Shown: one piece after another, positions 33,446 to 40,484 of the stretch
Numbering within the stretch: the first letter of the stretch is position 1
How the letters are laid out: each line of letters opens with the position of its first letter
Assembly (NCBI GenBank): GCA_963767715.1
Contig: CAVYFA010000020.1
Location: 1-64,000, forward strand
Origin: CAVSXS01 sp963767715
GTDB taxonomy: Bacteria > Chloroflexota > Ktedonobacteria > Ktedonobacterales > Ktedonobacteraceae
Length of the DNA: 64,000 nucleotides
Direction: 5' to 3'
Notes under the pieces: model-generated
The model's database searches: none
The model's input: only the letters and a program-made list of their open reading frames with translations
What the model was told of the DNA's origin: nothing
Position numbers and translations under genes: made by a program

Positions 33446-34285
33446 ATGAAAAAACTAACTGTTTTCGTGTCTGATAGTGCCGATGCACTCAATGATACAA
33501 AGCAGAACGGTGCGTCTACTGTTGCGGCTGTGAAAGACACAGTTCAGTCAGGCCTGTCTAAAACCCAGGATACTGTTCAAGCGGGCCTATCGGCTGCTCA
33601 GACGGGTCTATCGAAGACCCAGGATACTGTTCAAACGGGCCTGTCGAAGACCCAGAAAGCTGCTCAAACGGGCCTGTCGAAGACCCAGAAGGTCATTCAG
33701 GCAAGCTTGTCGAAGGCCCAGGACGTTACCCAGGCGGGTCTGTCGAAGGCCCAGGATGTTACTCAAGCGAGCCTATCTAAAACCCAGGATAGCGTCAGCG
33801 GCGGGCTGGATACCGCCCAGGATTCCCTGCAAAGCATGCAAAAAGGCGCCCAGAAAAATCTGAAGCGTATGCAAAAAAGCGCTGCGAAAAATCTGAAGCG
33901 CATGCAGAAGCAGGCCAGGAGGGCGCAGAAGCAGGCGAAGAAGAACCTGAAGAGCGTGCAAGAGGGGGCGCAGAGCAATCTGCAGGCCGCGCAGAAAAAT
34001 ATCCAGCAAGCGGGCGATGCTATGCAGGCGAAACGCGCGCGGGCTTCTCGACGCCGATGGAGGCGCAAGATGGCCTTCCGCCTGGGTTTACTGATCGGTG
34101 TAGTTGCAGCGTTGCTCTATGCTCCCAGGCCTGGCTCGGAAATGCGCCGCCAGCTCGTGTCGTTCTGGCAGCGTATCTCTGTAAATCTCCAAAAAATGCC
34201 CGAGATGCTTTCTTCAGCGCGGGTAAGAGAGGGAGTACGTGCCAAGGAAACAGGGCCGACCAGGGAAACAACGCCAAGCCGCTAA
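33446..34285 (+). CDS. LEA-like 11-residue-repeat protein with YtxH-type membrane anchor
   Basis: The 279-residue product has near-perfect 11-residue repeats from about 34 to 190. The first set is of the form TGLSKTQDTVQ (Thr/Ser/Gln-rich, with one 7-residue unit AGLSAAQ). The second set is Lys/Arg-rich, GAQKNLKRMQK followed by SAAKNLKRMQK. An 11-residue period gives a right-handed coiled coil or amphipathic helix, as in group 3 LEA and apolipoprotein-like stress proteins. The C-terminus has RRRWRRK, a membrane segment (about 209-226) and YAPRPGSEMRRQL, matching YtxH/gas-vesicle-like proteins. It is probably membrane-bound and desiccation- or envelope-stress-related (inference). It overlaps the next gene by 47 bases. 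Confidence 0.75.
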   Translation: MKKLTVFVSDSADALNDTKQNGASTVAAVKDTVQSGLSKTQDTVQAGLSAAQTGLSKTQDTVQTGLSKTQKAAQTGLSKTQKVIQASLSKAQDVTQAGLSKAQDVTQASLSKTQDSVSGGLDTAQDSLQSMQKGAQKNLKRMQKSAAKNLKRMQKQARRAQKQAKKNLKSVQEGAQSNLQAAQKNIQQAGDAMQAKRARASRRRWRRKMAFRLGLLIGVVAALLYAPRPGSEMRRQLVSFWQRISVNLQKMPEMLSSARVREGVRAKETGPTRETTPSR

Positions 34286-35960
34286 CGAACCACAGCCCGG
34301 CATGGAGGTGCAGGCGACGGGTGGTGATCTTGGAGAGTCAGACATAAGTAAGCCGAAGGTAAGCGAGGTTGTCGAGGGCTCCAACGGAAACGCCGAGAAG
34401 CTTGTCGTGAAAAAGGGCGTGGTCTTCAAGAAAACGCTGGAAATTCCTGCTGATCGCGTTCGATCGGTCAAAGCAACGGCCAGGGATAATAAGCAGGGCA
34501 AAGTCACCGTCGATGTAAGCGCGGCCGAAACAAGGGCTTTGAAGTCCACCGGAGAGGAGGAGCTGCTTTCCGAGGACGAGCTTGACCTGCTTGACCTGGC
34601 TGAGCGAAAAGTTCCAACTACCGAGGGTTTGCGAGAGCTGGAGGCGCTCAATAAGATAGCGCCTGACAGCTCTCGCGATGATCCTCGTGCTGAGCAGTTG
34701 GAGCAGGCGGTAAGCCCCTCTCCGCAGAGTAAGCTCAAGCTCGTTCTAAACATTGTTGGCCCTGGCTTTCTCACCGGTATGGCCGGCAATGACTCTTCGG
34801 CGATAGGCGCGTATTCAATCGACGGCGCGGCCAACGGCTATGGCCACCTCTGGCTCATGCTACTTTCAACGCCCCTCTACCAGGCGGTGCAGTTTGCTTG
34901 CGCTAAGATCGGACGTGTGACGCAGCGCGGGATGGCGGAGATCCTGCGCGTTCATTACGGTCGCAGGGTGGCAGTGCTCGCCTCTCTTGTCCTCATCGTC
35001 GCGAATGTCGCCCTGGTCGCCGCCGATCTGGTGGCAATCGGGAGTGGGTTTGAACTGATTACCGGGTTGTCATACTTCTGGTTCATTGTCCCCGTTGCCG
35101 CCGCGCTCTGGTACCTCACCGTCTACCGCAATTTTGAGACCATCAAAAAAGTTTTTATTGCTCTGAGCCTGGCATTCGTGGCCTATCTCATCACCGCAAT
35201 TTTTTCCGGCGCCAACTGGGGGACTGTGCTGGTGCGCACGTTCGTGCCGCAGATCGATTTCAAATTTGCCAGCATCAGCAGCGTGGTTGCCATCCTGGGC
35301 GCGACCATCTCGCCCTATACCATCTTCTGGCAAGTGCAGGGCGAAAAGGAACAGAAACGCCCGGGTCGCATGCAACGTAAGATTCACATGGCGGCCCTTG
35401 ATATTGCTGCCGGTGTCATCAGCGGCAACCTGGTGGCCTATTTCATCATCGTTTGCACGGCGGCCACCATCTTCGTGCATCACGGGCAGATCAGCACGGC
35501 AGCCGATGCGGCCAGGGCGCTGCAGCCCCTGCTAGGGCCGTTCGCGAAATATCTATTCGCGATTGGACTGATCGGGGCGGGCGTGATCGCTATCCCCATC
35601 CTGCTCGCCAGCACCTCGTATGCCGTGGCGGGTACCTTCGGCTGGCCAGCAGGTCTCTCGAAAAAGCCCTGGCAGAATGAAGGCTTTTACCTGATCCTGA
35701 CGGTCGCGCTCGTCATAAGCATGGCGCTGGCGCTCGTACACGTCGATCCGATCCAGTTGTTGTTCTGGGCGAACGTGCTAAACGGGGTCCTTACACCGGT
35801 GCTTGTCGTGTATGTCTTGCTGGTAGGCAACAACCGCAAGATCATGTCCGACCAGCGCCTGGGCATCCTGACCAACATCGGGCTGGTCGTCGCGTTCCTT
35901 GTGATAGCCTCGGCGGCGCTATTGCTGTTCTATGGCCTTCTTACTGGACAAGCATCGTAG
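34239..35960 (+). CDS. Nramp-like divalent metal transporter with altered metal site
   Basis: The 573-residue product starts at GTG 34239 behind GAGAGGGAG, inside the end of the preceding gene. About 165 residues form a charged cytoplasmic arm, followed by eleven or so membrane segments of the Nramp (SLC11) fold. In segment 1, GPGFLTGMAGNDSSAIGAYS aligns with the canonical GPxFLxxxxxxDPGN: Asp stays, but Pro-Gly-Asn is replaced by Ser-Ser-Ala. In segment 6, ILGATISPYTIFWQVQ has Ser-Pro-Tyr where Met-Pro-His is usual. Loss of the Met and Asn ligands argues against classic Mn/Fe transport and for another ion or role. The overlap suggests joint expression with the repeat protein. Confidence 0.87.
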   Translation: MPRKQGRPGKQRQAANEPQPGMEVQATGGDLGESDISKPKVSEVVEGSNGNAEKLVVKKGVVFKKTLEIPADRVRSVKATARDNKQGKVTVDVSAAETRALKSTGEEELLSEDELDLLDLAERKVPTTEGLRELEALNKIAPDSSRDDPRAEQLEQAVSPSPQSKLKLVLNIVGPGFLTGMAGNDSSAIGAYSIDGAANGYGHLWLMLLSTPLYQAVQFACAKIGRVTQRGMAEILRVHYGRRVAVLASLVLIVANVALVAADLVAIGSGFELITGLSYFWFIVPVAAALWYLTVYRNFETIKKVFIALSLAFVAYLITAIFSGANWGTVLVRTFVPQIDFKFASISSVVAILGATISPYTIFWQVQGEKEQKRPGRMQRKIHMAALDIAAGVISGNLVAYFIIVCTAATIFVHHGQISTAADAARALQPLLGPFAKYLFAIGLIGAGVIAIPILLASTSYAVAGTFGWPAGLSKKPWQNEGFYLILTVALVISMALALVHVDPIQLLFWANVLNGVLTPVLVVYVLLVGNNRKIMSDQRLGILTNIGLVVAFLVIASAALLLFYGLLTGQAS

Positions 35961-35971
35961 CAGTACGTTAT

Positions 35972-36649
35972 CTACACAAGGCGCTTGATATGCCCGATGT
36001 CATTCAGGATGAACAGCACGCGCTGCTTCCCCGCGACGCGCACCACCGTAATCGAAGTATTCGCGGCGGGATAAAAGAAGTCGCGTTCCAGCCCTAACGT
36101 TTCGGCGGCGTACGCGTTTACTACGCCGCCATGCGCGAAAATCAGCACGCGCTGCCCGATATGCCGGCTCGCGATGGTATCGCACGCCTCGACGACGCGG
36201 CGGCGGAAGTCCTTTGATGGCTCGCTGCCAGGAATCGCATCCCAGTTACCGCTCGATCCCGCCAGCCGCACAATTTCCCGCTGGCGCTCCTGCAGAGCTG
36301 CTGTAAGCGCTGCCAGGTCGGCCTTATCTTCCGGCCAGGGGCGAACATTGCCGAGCCGGACCTCTTTCAGATCTTCCACAATCACGGGCGCCAGCCGCAG
36401 GCCCTCTGCCAGGGGTGCGGCCGTCTGGCGGCAGCGCAGCAGGGGACTGCTGTAGATGGCGCTGAACGGAAGCGCGCCGAGCCGGTCGGCGAGCCACTGC
36501 GCTTGCTCGCGCCCAAGCCGGCTGAGGGGCAAGTCGTCGTAAATGCCGCTCGGAATAATCTCATCCGCACCGGGGATGGCGTCGCCGTGACGCACGATGA
36601 AGAGTTCAGCCGCGTTTTCGCGGTGAATTAAAAAAGGGTCTGCTTGCAT
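35972..36649 (-). CDS. Histidine phosphatase superfamily protein
   Basis: The 225-residue product has the catalytic LFIVRHGDAIPGADE (about 17-31), then DDLPLSRLGREQAQWLADRL (about 38-57), AIYSSPLLRCRQTAAPLAEG (about 65-84) and VLIFAHGGVVNAYAAETLGL (about 172-191). The two His, two Arg and the Glu of the branch-1 phosphoglycerate-mutase-like pocket are visible. Substrates range from phosphosugars to nucleotides or proteins and cannot be chosen. It is convergent with the Nramp-like gene (11 bases apart) and may be co-transcribed with the APH-like gene upstream. Confidence 0.92.
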   Translation of the reverse strand: MQADPFLIHRENAAELFIVRHGDAIPGADEIIPSGIYDDLPLSRLGREQAQWLADRLGALPFSAIYSSPLLRCRQTAAPLAEGLRLAPVIVEDLKEVRLGNVRPWPEDKADLAALTAALQERQREIVRLAGSSGNWDAIPGSEPSKDFRRRVVEACDTIASRHIGQRVLIFAHGGVVNAYAAETLGLERDFFYPAANTSITVVRVAGKQRVLFILNDIGHIKRLV

Positions 36650-36712
36650 GTAATCGTGTTGTTCCTATCCGTGTCTCAAAGTCGTTTCACTCCCTTGCGG
36701 TCGCCAGGGAAC

Positions 36713-37747
36713 TTATGCCTGCCGGCAAATGCTCAAGGCGCGGCGGGCCAGGGCGGGTACGCCGGCTTCCAATTGTTCGAAGAACGGATCGTCCGTCGTA
36801 CCTGCACGGTGGCGCGAATAGCTGCCTTCGAGCAGGATGGCCAGTTTCCAGATCGCCAGCGCCTCGTAAAACGCCATATCGCGTACCGAACGTCCCGTGC
36901 GCGCGGCGTAGTACTCTGTAATTTCTTTACGCGACAGGAAGCCGGGCTGCTTCATCACCTTCCAGGCCTCGGACGCGAACTCCGGCTCCGGGTCGGCCGG
37001 CTCGTACCAGTGCGAGAGCAGGTAGCCCAGGTCGGCCAGCGGGTCGCCGATGGTGGCCATCTCCCAGTCGAAGATAGCGATGACTTCTGGCCGGTCGCCG
37101 GCGTACATGGCGTTATCCAGGCGATAATCGCCATGCACGATCGTCGCCGGGCCGGAGGCAGGCAGGTGCTGCACCAGCCAGGCGGTCACGGCGTCCAGGT
37201 CGGGCAGTGGGCGCTGGCGTGACTTGTCGAGCTGCCCCGTCCAGCGCCGGATCTGCCGCTCGATGTACCCCTCCGGCTTGCCGAAATCCTCCAGCCCGAT
37301 GGCCCGCCAGTCTACGCTGTGAAGCGCAGCCAGGGCATCGATCAAGGCCCGGCTGATGGCGGCGCGCCCGTCCACATCACTGCCATACGGTGGCAGTTCC
37401 GAGCGCATCACCAGCCCAAACACTCGCTCCATCAGGTAGAACGGCGCGCCGATGATGCTCGTGTCTTCACAGGCCAGTAGCACGCGCGGCACGGGCACAG
37501 TGGTGGTATTCAGCGCCTTGAGGACGCGATACTCACGCAGAACGTCGTGCGCGGTCGGCAGCAGTGGCCCGCGCGGCGGGCGGCGCAGCACCCACGTCTC
37601 GCCGGCCCCGCGCGAAATATAGAACGTCTCGTTCGAGTGGCCGCCGATCACGCGCTCAACCCGCAAAGGAACGTCCTCACCGGGAAGGCGCTGTAAAAGA
37701 TACTGGCGCAGGCGTTCCTCGTCGATCAAGGGAGGAAGCGTGGTCAT
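36713..37747 (-). CDS. APH-like phosphotransferase (ACAD10/11-type kinase)
   Basis: A 344-residue protein-kinase-like phosphotransferase. ATP-binding segments include GHSNETFYISRGAGETWVLR (about 30-49). The catalytic loop is IVHGDYRLDNAMY (about 197-209) and the metal-binding segment AIFDWEMATIGDPLADLGYL (about 220-239). The sequence type matches bacterial kinases encoded next to acyl-CoA dehydrogenases and fused to them as ACAD10/11 in animals, where they phosphorylate 4-hydroxy acyl-CoAs. Here an acyl-CoA dehydrogenase gene lies 138 bases upstream on the same strand. A role in hydroxy-acid breakdown is therefore plausible, and drug resistance is less likely. Confidence 0.88.
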   Translation of the reverse strand: MTTLPPLIDEERLRQYLLQRLPGEDVPLRVERVIGGHSNETFYISRGAGETWVLRRPPRGPLLPTAHDVLREYRVLKALNTTTVPVPRVLLACEDTSIIGAPFYLMERVFGLVMRSELPPYGSDVDGRAAISRALIDALAALHSVDWRAIGLEDFGKPEGYIERQIRRWTGQLDKSRQRPLPDLDAVTAWLVQHLPASGPATIVHGDYRLDNAMYAGDRPEVIAIFDWEMATIGDPLADLGYLLSHWYEPADPEPEFASEAWKVMKQPGFLSRKEITEYYAARTGRSVRDMAFYEALAIWKLAILLEGSYSRHRAGTTDDPFFEQLEAGVPALARRALSICRQA

Positions 37748-37755
37748 GTTCGCCT

Positions 37756-37851
37756 TTCCAGGGCGACCGCGAGGGTCGCCCCTACCCTATACGGGTTGAA
37801 CGGCGCGATCGTATCGTATAGGTAGGGGCGACCCTCGCGGTCGCCCTGGAA
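37756..37851. repeat. Large palindromic repeat between acyl-CoA dehydrogenase and kinase genes
   Basis: Arms at 37756-37792 and 37816-37851 are reverse complements apart from one extra G, giving a stem of about 36 bp (core GGGCGACCGCGAGGGTCGCC) around a 23-base loop. It is a different family from the repeats at 1983 and 45331. It fills the gap between two co-directional genes, so it may also affect transcript stability. Confidence 0.8.
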
Positions 37852-37885
37852 CAATACCCTGACACGGTCGCCCTCATATATCGCA

Positions 37886-39094
37886 TCATCGTGCCAGTTG
37901 CCGGATAACGGCGCGCGCCACAGAGCGTTTATGTACCTCGTCGGGGCCATCGACGATGTGCAGCGTGCGGGCATGCGCCCACATGAAGGCCAGCGGGAAA
38001 TCATCGCTCAGTCCGGCGGCGCCGAAGACCTGCATAGCACGGCTGACTACGTTGGTAAAAATCTCGGGCGCCACTATCTTGATCATGGCGATTTCCTTTT
38101 GCGCGGCCTTCTTATCGAGCGTATCGATCATCCAGGCGGCTTTCAGGGTCAGCAGGCGCGCCTGCTCTATTTCTAGCTCGGACTGGGCGATCCACTCCTG
38201 GATTACCCCTTGCTCGGCCAGTGGCTTTCCGAAGGCTACACGCGCGGCGGCGCGCTTGCACATCAGCTCCAGGGCATACTGAGCTCCGCCGATGGCGCGC
38301 ATGCAGTGGTGGATGCGGCCAGGACCCAGGCGTGCCTGCGCGATGGCGAAGCCGCCGCCCTCCTCACCGAGCAAGTTGCTGGCGGCGACGCGCACATTCT
38401 CGAAGAGCAGTTCGCAGTGGCTTTCGTTATCGATGTAGCCCATGACGGGCAGATTGCGCACGATCGTCAGGCCGGGTGTGTCTTTGGGGACCAGGATCAT
38501 GCTCTGCTGCCGGTGGACATCCGCCGCATCAGGCGCGGTCTTGCCCATGACGATGAAGATCTTGCAGCGTTCGCGCGCCGCACCCGATATCCACCATTTG
38601 CGGCCGTTGAGGATGTATTCATCGCCCTCGCGCCGGATCGTCAATTGAATGTTGGTGGCGTCCGAACTGGCCACATCGGGTTCCGTCATGGCAAAGGCCG
38701 AGCGTATCTCGCCGTGAAGCAGCGGCAGGAGCCATTGGCGCTTCTGATCGGGCGTGCCGAACTGCGCCAGTATCTCCATGTTCCCTGTGTCAGGCGCGGC
38801 GCAGTTAAATACCTCCGATGCCCAACTGACGCGTCCCATGATCTCCGCCAGGGGCGCGTACTCCAGGTTGGTCAGGCCCGCGCCGTACTCTTCATCTGGC
38901 AGAAAGAGGTTCCACAGCCCCTCCGACCTGGCAATGGGCTTCAGTTCATCGATGATCTCGGCGTGATGGAACGGATTACCCGAGACCTCGATCTGCCTGC
39001 GGTACGTGTGCTGGTTGGGGTAGATGTAGCCTTCCATGAAATCGCTGACGCGCCTGCGCAGCCGATCGACTTTCTCAGTATAGGCAAAATCCAT
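37886..39094 (-). CDS. Acyl-CoA dehydrogenase
   Basis: A 402-residue FAD enzyme that oxidises acyl-CoA to trans-2-enoyl-CoA. Visible marks are IRSAFAMTEPDVASSDATNI (about 130-149), EYILNGRKWWISGAARERCK (about 158-177), RLGPGRIHHCMRAIGGAQYA (about 260-279) and YALELMCKRAAARVAFGKPL, with the C-terminal helical domain ending in VHKRSVARAVIRQLAR. It belongs to the ACAD10/11-like group. Start ATG 39094 has GAGGAGAG upstream. It pairs with the downstream APH-like kinase gene. Confidence 0.95.
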   Translation of the reverse strand: MDFAYTEKVDRLRRRVSDFMEGYIYPNQHTYRRQIEVSGNPFHHAEIIDELKPIARSEGLWNLFLPDEEYGAGLTNLEYAPLAEIMGRVSWASEVFNCAAPDTGNMEILAQFGTPDQKRQWLLPLLHGEIRSAFAMTEPDVASSDATNIQLTIRREGDEYILNGRKWWISGAARERCKIFIVMGKTAPDAADVHRQQSMILVPKDTPGLTIVRNLPVMGYIDNESHCELLFENVRVAASNLLGEEGGGFAIAQARLGPGRIHHCMRAIGGAQYALELMCKRAAARVAFGKPLAEQGVIQEWIAQSELEIEQARLLTLKAAWMIDTLDKKAAQKEIAMIKIVAPEIFTNVVSRAMQVFGAAGLSDDFPLAFMWAHARTLHIVDGPDEVHKRSVARAVIRQLAR

Positions 39095-39195
39095 GATGCG
39101 AGCTCTCCTCTGTGATAAGCGAGACAGTTTCTCATTGACTATATCATTTAGAGGAGAACCAGCACAAATGCACGCCTGGCAATGAAAAGCTGAGC

Positions 39196-39861
39196 CTATA
39201 CCACAAGCAGGGCCAGGGCGCTCATGAACATCAGTATGCCGAACAACTGGTTTTTCGCGAGCCGTTCCCGGTAGACTAGCAGGCCAAAGACCATTACGAC
39301 AAGCGCGTAACTGGAGGCGACGGCCGAGGAGAGGCCGGTTGTGGCAAGGCGTGTATCCAGGCTGAATAGGAGCACGGCGGCATTCTCCACTATCCCTGCC
39401 GCTGCTGCGAGAAGGACTCCCAGGCCAATTATCGAAAGAGGATGGCGAATATGCACGAAATCTTCAAGGCTGGGCAGCGACAGGCTCAGACTTTTCCCGG
39501 GCACAGCATCATCACCCGCCGCTTGTAAACGGCACAGCCGCTGGTGGTGCTTCCAGAACGAAATTGCTAACAGGAAAACGAGGCTGAAGACCCGCGTCCA
39601 TATTACCGACAGGAACCAGCCGTTGATGGAGGCGGAGGCGCCGATGCCAAAATCCATGGTGCCGAATGCCAGTGTTGCAACTACTGCCCAGCGCACTCCC
39701 TGGCTCGACAGGGAATGCCTGGACTTCTGAAGGAGCGTGCGGATCTCGGCCACGCTGGTAGAAGCCAGTACAATCCCGAGGATGATAATGATTACCAACC
39801 CCATATGTCCCGGCGTCAATTGCTCGTTGAGTATAAGCGTGGCGAGTAAGAGAGTGAACAT
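39196..39861 (-). pseudogene. EamA/DMT-family transporter lacking its N-terminal part
   Basis: The 221-residue frame contains the end of a first EamA unit (MFTLLLATLILNEQLTPGHM, then a membrane segment) and a complete second unit (LSIIGLGVLLAAAAGIVENA, LSSAVASSYALVVMVFGLLV). Family proteins have about 290 residues and ten membrane segments, whereas this one has about seven. Conserved-looking residues continue upstream of ATG 39861 (VAPLTATSA) until a stop codon about 50 bases away. It is therefore 5'-truncated, or starts at a non-standard codon. Transport is doubtful. Confidence 0.65.
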
Positions 39862-39884
39862 AGCACTGGTTGCGGTAAGGGGGG

Positions 39885-40040
39885 CTACCTGATATGCATA
39901 TAGGTAGGAGCTTTACCGCGCCAGCGCCGATACGGCTTCTCGGAGGGTGTGTTCGACTCACGAGCCTGGCGACCCTGCCACACAAGCGCGCCAATAATGC
40001 ACATAGCGTTTGCTGCGATCAGAATGAACAGGATAATCAT
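39885..40040 (-). CDS. 51-residue single-pass membrane protein
   Basis: ATG 40040 follows GGAAGGTG at seven bases, the best ribosome binding site in this gap. The product begins MIILFILIAANAMCIIGALV (membrane segment, residues 1-20) and continues with a basic tail rich in Arg, Lys and Pro. It ends 23 bases before the truncated DMT frame. No family is recognised. It may be a genuine small protein or the new 5' end left after truncation of the transporter gene. Confidence 0.45.
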   Translation of the reverse strand: MIILFILIAANAMCIIGALVWQGRQARESNTPSEKPYRRWRGKAPTYMHIR

Positions 40041-40272
40041 GTCTTTTCACCTTCCCGAATTGGGCTTCTAGTATACCTGCGATGCGCTACCACGGCTTGT
40101 CCAGGATCTGCATCGCTTATCTCTAGTGAAGAGAGTACCTGAAGGAAGATGAGAGAAGAATAGCACCAGGCTATCACGCAGCTATCACTGATGCGATTGC
40201 TGAGGTCAGGTGTTCAGCAAAACCCTGCCATTTCTGGAATAACCCTCCGACCGGCATTGTTATTATAGATGT

Positions 40273-40299
40273 CTGGCACTCGCCAACATTGAGTGCTAG
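40273..40299 (+). promoter_or_regulatory. CIRCE operator (HrcA site) upstream of clpE-like gene
   Basis: CTGGCACTC, nine bases, GAGTGCTAG. This matches the CIRCE consensus TTAGCACTC-N9-GAGTGCTAA at all core positions, with one mismatch between the arms. CIRCE is the binding site of the heat-shock repressor HrcA. It overlaps the -35 region of the promoter below, a position that would block RNA polymerase. Confidence 0.85.
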
Positions 40300-40325
40300 A
40301 CAGCGAAACGTATCTATGCTATACT
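40297..40325 (+). promoter_or_regulatory. Sigma-A promoter for clpE-like gene
   Basis: TAGACA (40297-40302), a 17-base spacer and TATACT (40320-40325). Five of six bases match consensus in each box. The transcript would start near 40332, giving a leader of about 150 bases before ATG 40485. Upstream, 40041-40272 holds no gene that I can support. Confidence 0.65.
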
Positions 40326-40484
40326 CTTAGCAATCGTCTGGTGAGACTGCTAACCGGCAGTTTTCATCTCGAACCTTTCCCTCGCGATGGATAGCAAGGC
40401 CTCACTTCAATGGCGGCGCTGGCGTCCGATGAGAGAAGTAAGAGTTTAGCATTGAAATACACTTAGTTAGGAGCATACAATTTC

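Noticed and set aside
33540..33830. 33-base repeats as CRISPR-like array
   Set aside because: They encode 11-residue units in one open frame and have no unique spacers.
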